A DNA stretch of 64,000 nt. It comes from Lolium rigidum (Eukaryota; Streptophyta; Magnoliopsida; Poales; Poaceae). The number at the start of each line of letters is the position of its first letter. The first letter of the stretch is position 1. Position numbers and translations under genes: made by a program. This document shows, in pieces, positions 1 through 11,519 of the stretch. The notes under the pieces were generated by a model. It made no database searches and was not told the origin of the DNA. It was given only the letters and a program-made list of their open reading frames with translations. The stretch lies in contig NC_061511.1 of NCBI RefSeq assembly GCF_022539505.1, positions 30,886,620-30,950,619 on the forward strand, read 5' to 3'.

Positions 1-2430
1 AGATGACATATGCCAGCACCCAACAAGTTGAGAAATCACAGCACATTTCTATCAGCAAATCCACCAACAGATCAGCCAAAGTATATCTAGGTAACAGAAC
101 TATGCCAAGTTTTACAATTTCTTGGCATCGCCAAAAATAAATAAATTTAGTAGGCTCTTTGAACTCAAACACTCAAAGCCAATGTGAACCAATCGGAAGC
201 TACCAGAATCCAGTGATAATCAGTACAAGTTACGCAAGATCGAATTTCTTTATACTTGGGCAGACTCCTAACACCCAGGTTTAAAGTAATTGGAGACCAT
301 GACGATATAAGCAGAATGACAGGTTCAAAAATGCCATCGACTCTTACCAGGACAAAAAAAAAAACTGTGCAGCTTGTGCTCAATTTAAAACACTTGGAGA
401 CCATGACAACTCTACTGCAAACTTTACAAATGCATAAGTTGAAGGCAGCAATCTTGTCCAGGGATGAATAACACAATTGGATGCCAAGAAATTGATATTT
501 GAAACAATACCAAATCATGTCCAGAATCATATGCAACACTACAACACTTGTGGCTCATGTACTACTATTTACACGCATGGTGAATCAACAAAATGTCACA
601 CAGATTGCATCAGGTTTTAATTAGCTACTCCAAACAACGATAGATGCATCACCTAGGCTAGCTGATCATCACAAACTTGACAGAAATATTGAATGATGTA
701 AAAGTGGATCTAGACAACAGAACAATGCCCAATTCTGAATTTTCTTCACCACGGCAAAACAATATATTTATAAGGTAATTTGAACTCAAACACTCAAGCA
801 AATATGAACCAATCGGAAGCTACCAGGTTCCAACGGTAATCTGTACAAGCTACGAAAGATCAAATTCCCCACAAACATGGGCCTCATCCTTGCCGATATC
901 CGAGTCCCCCTATGAACCGGGAAACGAATAAATGTGGCCAAAGTTATGATTTTTCAAGGGAGGGGCACCAGACACCTAGCCAAAAGAGAACAAGGAGTAC
1001 CTTCATTGGGGTCGTCCTTGTTACCGGCGAGCAACATCGGAGGAAACGGACAGGATGAACCCCAGGCGCTGCGCCGGCCACCATCGCTCCTGCTGGTTGG
1101 CTCTCCGATGCTTCGGCATGGCGGCCAGCTAGCCGGTGACGGTCAGAGGGCGCAACAACAGAACCAGCTGCGCTGCAGCACCACCGCCCAGTCGAGCCCT
1201 CCTTCCAGCTCGAAGTAGGTGCGGGCCTGCCGTCGTGTGGTGGCAACCATGGTAGTAGACGGGTCTCCAGCCTCTACAACACAAGGTGCCAGAACCGCAC
1301 AGGCACCCGCCGATCCAATAGGGGCGAAAAAGAAGACCCCTTTCTTCTTCTTCATTTCACCTACCTCCCCCTTTCCTGCAATAGTTAGAAATCAACTGAA
1401 ACATCAGTGGCAGAACACCTTCACTACACTTGTTATTACTAAAAACAACGGTCTTAAACATAGGCAAGTTTTAGAAGAGATAAGTTGTAGGTACAATATT
1501 TTGTACTCCCTCAGTCCACAGAAAGATGTCCCAACTTTAGATAAATTTGGATGTATCTAGATACTAAAATAGGTCTACATACATCCAAATTTTGACAAAG
1601 TTGAGACATCCATTTGGAATTTTGACAAAGTTGAGACATCCATTTGGAATATGGATAACAACCATCCTAAAAGGATTAAACTGTAGCAGTGCACGGATGA
1701 TAACTAACGCTAATCCGTCATTTTGGAATTTGGATCCGAATCCTGCGCTATGATTTACATCTACAACCAACGACCTGCAGCTAGGCCAAGAAATATATTT
1801 TCCAGCCGGAACGAATTAGGGGAAGAAGGCGATTATGTTTAGGATTTGGTTACCATATACGTAGACGGCGACGTCCCTGAGCAGAGGTGGCATGGCTAGG
1901 GCAGCTTGGCTGGTCCTCGGCGGTCGGTGACGGAGGGCAAGAGGGCGGCCTCACCCCAGAGATGGGGAAGGTCGCGGTCAGGGGAACGGCGAGGGAACCG
2001 AGCGGGGAGAAGGGCCCGTAGTTGCTACCGCCGCGTCCTTCTCGCCGGCGTGCTTGTGCAGCGCCGTCCTTGGGCCACGCGTGACGCGTGCAGCGAGGTC
2101 GACGGAGCGCCGCGCACCATCCTACCGGTGCACGCGCGCTCCGGCGAGCAAGCCGCCGCGACGCCGTGGTTCCTAGCTAGGGGCGGCGCCTCTGTCGTCG
2201 GCAACTCGTGGTTGTGGGCGGTGGAGGCTCGGGAGCGGGTTGAAGTGGGTCTGGGGGAGGGGGGCGACGGCGGAGGAGAGGAGGTCTGGGGTGGGGAAGA
2301 AGAGGGCGCCGCCGGAGGGGCGTGGCCGGCGAGCGGCGGCGCCGGGCGATTTGAATCGGCGGATCGTATCGGGGAGGGGAGGTCGGGTTTTCAGCTGCGG
2401 CAGCGTTTGTTGGACTGAAATTTAGGAATG
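1..2430. repeat. Segmental duplication, copy 1 (gene-derived, decayed)
   Basis: This stretch is matched, in the same order and orientation, by 36982-39962. Shared landmarks include the opening agatgacatatgcca, the GC-rich block at about 934-1240, and the GC-rich block at 1860-2420 ending in ttggactgaaattta. Copy 1 lacks about 300 bp present in copy 2 (around 38935-39245) and carries a MITE that copy 2 lacks. The first kilobase also has an internal tandem duplication: 162-247 resembles 783-869. The GC-rich blocks look like old minus-strand exons or 5' ends (CAAG|GT donor-like ends are visible in copy 2), but no continuous reading frame or known family is recognisable. I infer a decayed or non-coding gene duplicate. 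Confidence 0.75.
1506..1650 (+). mobile_element. Stowaway-like MITE remnant with perfect 30-bp tandem duplication
   Basis: A CTCCCTC terminus directly follows a TA dinucleotide at 1504-1505, as in Stowaway (Tc1/mariner) MITEs. The arms aactttagataaatttgg and ccaaattttgacaaagtt are largely complementary and would fold into a hairpin. The expected right terminus (GAGGGAG-TA) is absent. In its place a 30-bp segment is repeated exactly (1591-1620 and 1621-1650). The equivalent site in the second duplicated segment (near 38765) has no such insertion. Confidence 0.7.
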
Positions 2431-2741
2431 GGCAGACGAGAGACCCGGAGCTAGCGAGGAGCCGAACAAATCGCCAGCAAATTAATTAATTAATGCGTCG
2501 TACGGGAGGAGACCGCAACCCGGAGCCGGAAGGCAGGTCCACGAGAATGGCAGATAGATGGGAGCTCGGGACACAGATCGAGCAGAATACATGGCTCGCG
2601 GGGTCGTGTACTGATGTTCGACTCGGAGTCTGATTGATTGCACGCCGAGTTTAGATGACCCGCCAAGTCAGGCTGCGCGCTGGGATATAGCCTAGCTCCA
2701 TATTACTAGGAACAAGAAAAACCGAAATCCCCACCACGGAG

Positions 2742-3176
2742 ATGGCCCAGTCAGACTGGGACAGATTCATGTCTGCCGACGACGGAGGTGTCCAGCACCA
2801 CAAGACGCCGGAGACCAAGAAGAGGGCGGCCGACGACACACCGGCGGACGCCTACTACACGGAGAAGAGGGTCAAGGCCAACTGCTGGGAGCGGTCCCAG
2901 GACGAGCACGTCGAAGCCGTCCGGGAAACCCAGCGTGCCCAGTCGATCTGGTACCAGAGATTCAAGGCCGCATCCGACAGGGTCGCCCACTACCTCGCCG
3001 GCTTAAGCACCAAGGAACACTGGTCTCGCCTCTCGCGTCAGGCTACCAATGCGGCGAAAAACGGGTTTGAGACCTTGCGTTTTTGGTGTGGTGGACGGAG
3101 ACCTCGACGGCGACGACGATTCTTCACTCCTCGAGGTGGTTACCGGAACGTGATGAAGACGAAGAAAAGGTTTTAA
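2742..3176 (+). CDS. Small basic hypothetical protein, 144 aa
   Basis: A single open frame starts at an ATG in a good plant context (gagATGGCC) and ends with TAA. The protein begins acidic (MAQSDWDRFMSADDGG), has a Lys/Arg-rich stretch around residues 24-45, and ends in a strongly basic tail (a GGRRPRRRRR run near residue 117, then a Lys/Arg-rich end) that could act as a nuclear localisation signal. I recognise no family. The final 50-60 bp of this frame are repeated, with small deletions, at about 4590-4640 at the head of a downstream tandem copy. So the 3' end of the gene took part in the local amplification. The GC-rich codon use fits a real grass gene, but expression cannot be judged. A retained fragment of a larger gene is the alternative. 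Confidence 0.5.
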   Translation: MAQSDWDRFMSADDGGVQHHKTPETKKRAADDTPADAYYTEKRVKANCWERSQDEHVEAVRETQRAQSIWYQRFKAASDRVAHYLAGLSTKEHWSRLSRQATNAAKNGFETLRFWCGGRRPRRRRRFFTPRGGYRNVMKTKKRF

Positions 3177-5727
3177 CTAGTGTCGTCATATGCCTCAAGA
3201 TATATTATATATGGACAATATATATGCTTGTTTTTCATGTTTAATAGTATCTTGTTGCTGAATACGAGAATGTTGTTAATTCATCTGTAATCTTTTCCTT
3301 CCTTTGTTAACTGAGCGGCGTATCAAGTTTCTCGGAAGGAAATAGCAATACATTAGAAAAATTAGAGTACTTTTCCCAACCATCCAAAGTTTCTCTTTAC
3401 ACCCGAGGCCCTAGATCTTTTTCTATGTCGAACGTCTGCTACCTTTTCTCATATTTACTTCTAAACCCGGTGGAGCCCTCCTCCTTCTCCACCACAACGT
3501 TCATTGCGAGAAATAACGATGTTTAAATTCTGCAAAATGTAACATTTGTGAATGTCTTAAAACAACTTTGGAATCATCTAGTATACATATTCTCTGGTAT
3601 GTATGGACACCGGTGAAAAATCACAGATACCGTTCATACCACTCAGCTGCGTGATTTACTCTTTGGCGAAGAAAATCCGAGAGGGAAGCTTGAAACGGCA
3701 ACTGAGGGAGATTACTGCTCTCCAGCATAGTGATTTGTGTATTTATGGATGGCCAAGTACTAGGATCAGTGTCTTTGATTTTTTGGGCATGTAAATTCCC
3801 AAAGCTTAAAAGACAATTGGAAGTGAAGAACCTATTGTCGGCGGGGGGCACGGATGGGCGCAAGGACGCGGAGAAGGCCAAGAAAACAAGAGCACATGAT
3901 CAGTGAAATTAAAACTGGGCATGTAACCTACGGTTGAATAATCGCCTCACTCTATCCCCGTCGACCGTGCGCCGCTGCCAATTTGCCACACCTTTCTCCT
4001 CGTACATCTTACAACATCTACGTATAAATCTGTACATGTTGATTCGTGCTAAAATAAATGAAGAGAATACAAGCTGAGTACATATGATGGAAGACTGGTC
4101 GATCATGTTCATTTCTAAATTGGCAAATGCACACGTTACATGGGCTCCGCACAACTTAAAAGCCATCAGCTTTGTTTTTTATAAGATTCATCTGCTAAAA
4201 ATAGATTCAAAACATGACCAGCTGGAAAATATGTGATCCCACTTACACCTGCTTCAGCTGAATGAAGATATAGACATAAAGGGGACGAAGAAAAGGTTTT
4301 AACTAGTGTAGTCATATGCCTCAAGATATATATATTATGGACTATATGCTTGTTTTTCATGTTCAATATCTTGTTGTTGAATATGAGAATGTTGTTAATT
4401 CATCTGTAATATTTTCCTTCCTTTCTTAACTGAGCGGCGTATCAAGTTTCTCGGAAGGAAATAGCAATACATTAGGAAAATTAGAGTACTTTTCCCGACC
4501 ATCCAAAGTTTCTCTTTACATCGGACGCCCTAGATCCTTTTCTATCTCGAACGCCTGCTACCTTCCGAGAAACTATATATGCTCCTCGACGACGATTCTC
4601 GAGGTCATTACCGGAACGTAATGAAGACAAAGAAAAGGTTTTAACTAGTGTAGTCATATGCCTCAAGATATATATATTATGGACTATATGCTTGTTTTTC
4701 ATGTTTAATACGGAGTACTATCTTGTTGTTGAATACGAGAATGTTGTTAATTCATATGCAATCTTTTCCTTCCTTTCTTAACTGAGAGACGTATCAAGTT
4801 TCTCGAAAGGAAATAGCAATGCATTAGGAAAATTAGAGTACTTTTCCCAATCATCCAAAGTTTCTCTTTACACCCGACGCCCTAGATCCTTTTCTATGTC
4901 GAACGCCTGCTACCTTTTCTTATCTTTCCTTTTAAACCTGGTGGCGCCCTCCCCCTTCTCCACCACAAGTCCACAACGTTCATTGCGAGAAATAACGATG
5001 TTTAAATTCTGCAGAATGTAACATTTGTGGATGTCTTAAAACAACTTTTCGAATCATCTAGTATAAATATTCCCTGGTATGTATGGACACCAGTGAAAAA
5101 TCACAGATACCGTTCATCACACTCAAGTTGCGTGATTTACTCTTTGGGGAGGATAATCGGAGAGAGGGAAGCTTGAAACAACAACTGGGGTACATTACTG
5201 CTCTCCAGCATAGTGATCTGTGTATTTATGGATGGCCGAGTACCAGGATTGGAAGTCAAGAACCTATTGTCGGCGGGGAGCACGGATGGGCATACAGACG
5301 CGGAGAAGGCCAAGAAAACAAGAGCACATGATCAGTGACAAACTAAAACTTGGGCATGTAACCTACGGTGGAATAATGGCCTCACTCTGTACCCGTCGAC
5401 CGTGCGCCGCTGCCAATTTGCCACGCCTTTCTCCGCGTACATCTTACAACATCTACGTATTAATCTGTACATGTTGATTCGTGTTAAAATAAATGAAGAG
5501 AATACAAGCTGAGTACATATGTGTGATGGAAGACTGGTCGATCCTTGGTTCATTTCTAAATTGGCAATGCACACGTTACATGGGCTCCGCACAACTTAAA
5601 AGCCATCAGCTTTGTTTTTTATAAGATTCATCTGCTAAAAATAGATTCAAAACATGACCAGCTGGAAAATATGTGATCCCACTTACACCTGCTTCAGCTG
5701 AATGAAGATATAGACATAAAGGGGACG
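3165..5727 (+). repeat. Tandem triplication of gene 3' end and flank
   Basis: Two long copies (about 3165-4287 and 4627-5727) share landmarks in order: gaaaaggttttaactagtg, the cacccgaggccctag/cacccgacgccctag segment, and a short frame starting MDT(G/S)EKSQIPFI (3603 and 5083). Both end in gatatagacataaagggg followed by ACG. A third, partial copy (4287-4620) lies between them, holds only the first 300 bp, and ends with a piece of the upstream coding sequence. Copies are diverged by several percent. No conserved frame spans them, so I do not call the short reading frames genes. Confidence 0.85.
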
Positions 5728-5885
5728 TTATATTTTTGTATCCAATAGTGAAAAATACATTGAATCGACATGCAGAGATATTTTGCTTATTGCTTATCAG
5801 TCTGTACTCACAAATATGGAAATGAGATTAAAAAAAATTGAGGCCAAATATATAACTGCCAACCCAGGAGATCATATATGCAGCT

Positions 5886-7721
5886 TCAGATACTCTTTAT
5901 GCCGCCACAGTAATCATGCAAATCTTGCAGCCTGATTTCATGAAGGGGCCTGAGCGATATGTGTCTTCTATTTGAGAGCGCTTGATATACCTGCTGCATT
6001 GTCGGCCGGGCTTTTGGGTTGACTTGCAGGCAAGCAAAAGCCAACAGAGCAACCAAAATGACAGCCTTCTCCTCGTCGATGCTCAATGGTGCTGCAATGC
6101 GTTGATCCAGGACGTCCTTGAGCTTTGCCGGCTGCTCTGTTCGGCAAAAGAACGGGAGGAGTAGATCACCTGGGTGCTTTCCCATAACAACTTCCAGCGC
6201 AACCACGCCGAAGCTGTACACATCACACTTCTCAGTTAACACCATAGTGGATGATAATTCTGTGATAGGAAATAAAAGTAGTCAGCTATATAGTCAGAAC
6301 AGAACCCATTCTTATGTCTATGTTATGAATCACTTTTTCATACAGTATTTTAGTTAAAGTTTTAGAATGGATTAAGCCTGCATACGTACCTGGGGCTATG
6401 TACCCACATGTACCTGCAAAGATAGTGCTCCAGCTTGAGTAACCGTTCTTGATTTTCCTCGCCATGCCAAAGTCCGAGACATAAGCTTTGTAATCGAGGT
6501 CCAGAAGAATATTGCTGCTTTTTATGTCACGATGCACAATCGGATCATCACAATCATGGTGCAAGTAGGAGAGAGCTTGAGCTACGTCCCTGACAACAGC
6601 GACTCTCCTGGGCCAATCCAGCTCCTTTGCTAGCTCTTGCTCGTGCAAAATGGATGATAAACTTCCCTCTCGATAAGATCATACACAAGGAATTTGCAGT
6701 GGGAATGGGAACAGAAGCCATACAGTTTGACTATGCATCGGTGCCTGATTTTCGTCAGCACTTCAATCTCGGCATGAAATGTTCCCTCGTCACTGTATTC
6801 TTCCATTAAGTGGAGGAGTTTGACGGCAAAGATAACCCCGCTGTCAAGCTCAACCTTGAAGACAGATCCATATCCCCCAACGCCAATGCAGTATTTCTCA
6901 TCGAAATCTTCTGTTGCACTGATTATGTCTTCGAATGCGATCTTCCCATCGAAGTTCCATATGGAAAATATATTTCCAGACTTGCTTTTGCTGCTACTTT
7001 TTATTGATTTTGTTCTCCGGCGAACAACCACGATGCTTGCTATTATGAGGCAACCGAAGGAAAAGGGAGTAACAAAAGCAAGAAGTAACATCAAATTTGG
7101 GCGTTTAATGCTTTCTTGTTTGCTACCAACCTTTGGTGATTCACATGGAGTCAAGTTATATTGTGACTCGCCGCATAAAGCCATATTATGATCAAGTGAA
7201 AGAATGGTCACTGCTGCAGGGATAGATGTATACCAAACTCTGCCAGTCAAACTGTTATATGATAAATTCAGGTTGCGCAGATTGTATAGCATAGAAAGAT
7301 TCACTGGGATAGCACCACTTAGAGCATTTCTACTCAAATCCAGCTCATGTAGGCCGGTAAGATGCCCAAGTTCTTGTGGTATTTCCCCTGTCAGTAAGTT
7401 GTTTGATATGAGTATCGACGATAAAGAGTGACAGTGTCCTATCTCAGGTGGAATGCCTCCTGAAAGTTGATTGCTACTTAGGTGCAGACGTGAGAGAAGA
7501 ACAAGAGATCCTAACCCTGGTGGTAGTATGCCATTAAGCTGATTGGACTGGAGGGCAAGTATTGTTAGAGAGATCAATTTCGACAAGGTCGAAGGAATGG
7601 AACCATTTATTTGATTATGAGAAAGATCTAAGTATTGTAAACTCGTTAGATTTCCAATGCTTCTAGGAATAGAACCATTGATTTGACAATTTGTATATAT
7701 ACCGCTCACTGTCCTGCCCAA
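5886..7721 (-). pseudogene. 5'-truncated LRR receptor-like kinase (MIK2-like), frameshifted
   Basis: Reading right to left, residues 12-160 carry about six plant leucine-rich repeats (LxxLxLxxNxLxGxIP). They are followed by a Cys pair (183, 193), a transmembrane helix (about 209-233) and a kinase domain with glycine loop GVGGYGSV, Lys301, HRDIKSSNILL and DFGMAR. This matches subfamily XII/XI LRR-RLKs of the MIK2 or At1g35710 type, plasma-membrane receptors. A canonical 130-bp GT-AG intron (6260-6389) splits the kinase: [23 protein letters not shown]. The second exon runs 6259-5886 to a TGA. Two defects are visible. A single G is missing near 6665-6667, in what should read ERGSLSSILH, which puts the kinase out of frame. 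The N-terminal signal peptide and most LRRs are absent, since similarity stops near 7690-7735. Sequencing error is possible for the 1-bp gap but not for the truncation. Confidence 0.85.
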
Positions 7722-8038
7722 GGTTACAAATCATTGAGCAGCACTATATGCCGATGCAAGTGTGGCCCTCGCTATACGTGTCTTCATGCTAAAGTGAGTT
7801 ATTCATCTAATATAGTCTGCTACTATTAAGTACTGCTTAAGTGAGTATTTAAGCCTTCTTGTTCCTAGAGAAGAACGGAGCTGAATTCAGGGCCCGTTTG
7901 TTCTGAAGATTTATCCATCAATTGAAAAATATAAAACATGGCTGCCAAAGTTTATTTTGCGAAATTTCAATACCTTAGTGGTTACTTGATTGGCTCCCAA
8001 TGAGTGTTCTTTTACAGGTCTCATTTCGGTCCTTGATT

Positions 8039-8119
8039 TTTTTTTTTTTTGACACAAATACAGTAGGGAAAGGCTCCCTACTGTGTCATTTTCTATTAAT
8101 AAATGGAATATTTACAATG
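8039..8119 (-). mobile_element. Retroposed 3' tail (SINE/truncated LINE), 81 bp
   Basis: A 16-bp direct repeat, atttcggtccttgatt, stands at 8023-8038 and 8120-8135, exactly flanking an 81-bp insert. The insert starts with a poly-T run, that is, a poly-A tail on the minus strand. It contains a stem-loop (cagtaggga, loop, ccctactg), typical of the conserved 3' ends recognised by LINE reverse transcriptases. The features fit target-primed reverse transcription of a very short 5'-truncated LINE or SINE copy. Confidence 0.85.
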
Positions 8120-8135
8120 ATTTCGGTCCTTGATT

Positions 8136-9850
8136 AAGGGGATGCAGAATGGAGAGTCCAACTTGTAGCTGAAGATGAAACCTGAATCTATCTCGAGGAA
8201 AAGTAATTGCCTTGTCACCTAAATGTGTTGATGAAAAGGTCCTCAAAAGAGGCAACAAGTCATCCTCTGTAAATCTATCACTTGAAACCTCCGTATCACA
8301 CAGTCTACCCCATGAGTCTGACACACTACTCGCAAGAAAAAAACGAGTCTGACACGCACACAAAAATGACAGAAGGCAACAAGGTTCAGGTGCTTGTTCA
8401 TACAACCAATATATGTTTCTTCACAATCCATATGATAGTGGCTTACGAAGAACACTTAACTATTGTAAAAATCCAAAGGACCAAGATCATTTGGCTTCTG
8501 CAGACTCTGCTCTTTCCTCTTCTTTTTTTCTCCTTTTTTGCGAGGATAACTGTGTTGTTTCTGACTTCTGAGAGAATGTTGTCCTAAATTCCAACAGGAC
8601 CTGCTAGTTTCAGTGCTGGGAATTAATTTAAAAGTGAGCCGGACTATCCTCTGCCGATCTGCTGCTCCGGTCCCTTTCCTGCCTCAGCTCCAGTGATGAG
8701 TCAAACTAATCGGCAGCTGCTAGGCAATTCTGCAGTTACAGTCCACTAAGCAGTACTGCATGCTATGCTTGCTCATGGTTAACCACAAGCTTGAATCATG
8801 CAAATCCAGGCTATGCATCCTCATGCTTGTGTACATAGCTGGCTGTCTACAATACATATGCTGAACTCATTTGCCGAATTACTGATGTATACAGATCTGT
8901 GCCACCTATGCTAATCATTGTTATAGTGGACCTGTATGATGCATTAAATTTGCACCCATATGCTAGTAAATAAATGACTGCACAACTCCATAACTAATGT
9001 GAAAACTAGAAGATACAAGAAAAATAAAAACAACTATGATCATGAAATTTACCTCTTCAATTACTATTTTTTTTGCAAAATTATCCGTAAGGATTTTTGA
9101 ACTTCCAAATATCATTAGAATACTTGCGATTTGTTTTTCTTAATTTTACTTATCTTGTGAAAGTCCATGGTTATAATTTTTGCATTGAAAGATTTATGTT
9201 TTTTTTCATGAACTTCTAAATTTCATTTTTAAGATTACATAGTTTTCCTCATTTCTATAAGTCCTCCTTCTATATTTACTTCTATTTTACTAATATATTC
9301 CTATATTTTTCTTGATTTTATTTCTGCTGACTAAGCTGCCATGTGTGCAAAATCACCGCCATGTCATCACTCATGCTACTCAGCTGAGATCAGGACTGAA
9401 TTTGTCTAGATTCAGAAGTTAAGAATTCGAAGTCTAGCGACTAAATCTGGAATCCACCAATAACTGATCGGCGAAAAGTATAGCTTTTTTAAAGGTTCAG
9501 TATTAAATAGAGCTTTCTAGTGTTCAAGTCAAGGCAGGGAATGCTTGTGAAATAATGTATGCTTGCACCATACTGCTAAATTATCCTGTTAGTGTATATC
9601 AGTATATGTACCGAAGTTATGGCAATATTTTACCCAGAAGGCCGCTGGATTTGACCCCCATGCATGCAGATGCAGGGCCGACCAGCTTGGCATCCATGAG
9701 CGGCACCCGGAGCACGGCATGCAGGTGATGATGATGCCGCATGATTCTCCCAGCAAAAAAACGCACCACCTTTCCTTGCAACCAAAGCCAACCACTCACA
9801 CTCTCACATGCACAAGCGCAACCATTGCCATTGCCACTCACACTGATCTC
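8136..9850. other. AT-rich intergenic stretch
   Basis: This stretch is AT-rich with many stop codons in all frames and several homopolymer T runs around 9060-9300. I see no gene, no long repeat and no element boundary. The last 250 bases become GC-richer toward the promoter of the next gene. Confidence 0.5.
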
Positions 9851-9852
9851 TG

Positions 9853-9859
9853 TTATATA
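9853..9859 (+). promoter_or_regulatory. Probable TATA box for the 9917 gene
   Basis: The sequence gttatataccccc lies about 60 bp upstream of the ATG. It is the only TATA-like element in the GC/CA-rich upstream stretch, and the spacing would give a 5' UTR of about 30 nt. Confidence 0.5.
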
Positions 9860-9916
9860 CCCCCACTACAACAAGAACATAGCAGCTTCGTCCTCCTCCG
9901 GTCAGGTCAGTGATCG

Positions 9917-10330
9917 ATGGCGGGCGGGTGCAAGGCGGCGATCGGGTGCGTGGACGCGCGGGTGCCGGTGCGCGCCAGCTACGTCAGCCTCTACAAGTGG
10001 CCCGAGTCCGACGCCGAGTTCGTCCGCTCCGTGGCCATGGCGCGGCGCCACCACCACCAGCCGGCGGAGAGCCCCGCCGCCCCGTGCTACAGCGGCAGCA
10101 TGCGCCGGTCCGGCGGGGCCGGGGTCGAAGGGTACGGCGGAGAGAGCCCGAGGGTGGTGGACAGCTACTCGTGCCGGCAGATGTACCTCCGCAGCTACAC
10201 CTTCTCCACGAAGAAGGAGACGGTGCCGGAGCGCACCATGGCGTGCCTCGGCCGCTCGTGGCTGATGTGTAGCGCGCACGCGATGCAGATGCATGGTGTC
10301 GCATGTGGTGTGGTTGGGCGCAGTCGATGA
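9917..10330 (+). CDS. Small conserved plant protein of unknown function, 137 aa
   Basis: The open frame starts MAGGCKAAIGCVDARVPVRA and ends at TGA. It is very GC-rich at third positions, as in many grass genes. Residues about 88-110 read SCRQMYLRSYTFSTKKETVP, then ERTMACLGR. I recognise this block (QMYLRSYTF-basic-ER) from memory as a conserved motif in a family of small plant proteins of unknown role, but cannot verify it here. No signal peptide or membrane segment is seen, and a His/Ala-rich low-complexity stretch lies near 41-55. After CLGR the sequence loses the charged character I would expect, so the last 25 residues may follow a frameshift or an unspliced intron. The start is supported by its closeness to the TATA box and by a GC-rich start context. 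Confidence 0.65.
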   Translation: MAGGCKAAIGCVDARVPVRASYVSLYKWPESDAEFVRSVAMARRHHHQPAESPAAPCYSGSMRRSGGAGVEGYGGESPRVVDSYSCRQMYLRSYTFSTKKETVPERTMACLGRSWLMCSAHAMQMHGVACGVVGRSR

Positions 10331-10980
10331 TCATGCGCGCGAGCGAAGCAAGAAGGGTTGACGACCACGTACGGCGCATCGATCCCGATCGATCATGTGC
10401 GCTAGCTGCCAGGTCCCCTGTGCGACTTTGGCGCGTGGTGACAGGCTGGCTAGGCGGGGAGACTCGCTGCGAATCCAAAAGGAGGAAGCGAATCGATCCA
10501 TGCCAAAGAAGTTTGACGCCAAACAAACGACCCACCGAATATATCGCTTCTTGCTTTTCTGGTGAACTACTAAAACACGTACGTACGTAGCTTGTCTGAC
10601 TTACCGCCGGGAACAAAAGAAAGACGATGGATTTGCACGTACACGTACCCGATGCCTTCATTTTCTCTAGCTCGTTCGTGCGTGCGTGCACACCATCGAT
10701 GCTTGATAGATTCACGCGACCTCGCGCCCCTTGCCCGCCACAGATCTACCCGACTTGGCTCCAAACATTTTAACATCTCCATACCTACCTCTTCGATCTG
10801 GACAAGTATTAATTGTTTAAGAGAAACAAATCAAAACGCTGCATGGATTCAGATCCAAACAGAAAACAAAACAAAAAATCATGGATTCAAGCCCACGATG
10901 TATTACCTGCACGATGGGAAACCTCGGCTGCTCCATGGCGCTCGATGCCGAGGATGGAGTGAACCACCGTACCGAGATCA
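10331..10980. other. 3' flank of the 9917 gene, no further gene seen
   Basis: The GC content falls from high to moderate. Short reading frames on both strands are mutually overlapping and lack recognisable motifs. An acgtacgtacgtag run sits near 10577. I see no element boundary. Confidence 0.35.
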
Positions 10981-10990
10981 GGGTAGAGTG

Positions 10991-11032
10991 CCTCCTCTCC
11001 TCTCCTCTCCTCTCCTCTCCTCTCCTCTCCTC
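10991..11032. repeat. CTCCT pentanucleotide microsatellite
   Basis: About eight uninterrupted copies of the unit ctcct (ctctc register) lie between gtagagtgc and cgacgagta. They form the arginine/glutamate-like run in the overlapping minus-strand frame, which is therefore not evidence of a gene. Confidence 0.95.
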
Positions 11033-11519
11033 GACGAGTAAAGAGTCAAAGTCTAAGTCGTCACACACGACGCACGCGTTGGCTCCACCCCATCTACTAT
11101 TTATAGACTCGAGGCAACGCTGAATTTTCGTTCAAATCTTGAAAAATGGCGCCAACTTTTCATCTTTTCCTCTAAACTTTTCGCTCACAACGCGTTTAAT
11201 TTGCTCTCCGTTGGTTTCCTTGTATGGTAGAGAGAGAATGAATGCCACAAATTGGGTCCTGCTACCACATCTGGCATGTCTTGTTTAATTCGGCAGTCAA
11301 CCAACCCAATTAATTGTCAATAGGATCGACCCCTCAACTCCTATTCTTTATGCTAACCAAATTTCCGCCTTGAATCTCTCCAGCAGCCCAATAGCTGGGT
11401 ACACGCATATACATAAATAGGACATACCAATTGCAGTTTATTGAAATACCTTCCTCTCGGGTTTGTGCCACAGATCTTCTCTTTGCACTTCTTCCAATTT
11501 TGCGGAGCAATCTGGTTCC
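11033..11519. other. AT-rich intergenic stretch
   Basis: No open frame longer than about 80 codons, no element boundary and no recognisable motif. A short-gene promoter is conceivable (catctactatttataga at about 11090) but nothing coding follows it. Confidence 0.35.

Noticed and set aside
1906..2418. 170-codon plus-strand frame in the GC-rich duplicated block
   Set aside because: The corresponding frames in the other two copies are interrupted or shifted. Composition alone keeps it open. No motif.
9984..10715. 243-codon minus-strand frame over the 9917 gene
   Set aside because: It is the antisense of a GC-rich coding sequence, with Arg/Ser/Pro composition and no motif.
10817..11068. Arg/Glu-repeat protein around 11 kb
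   Set aside because: The repeat is the translation of the CTCCT microsatellite.
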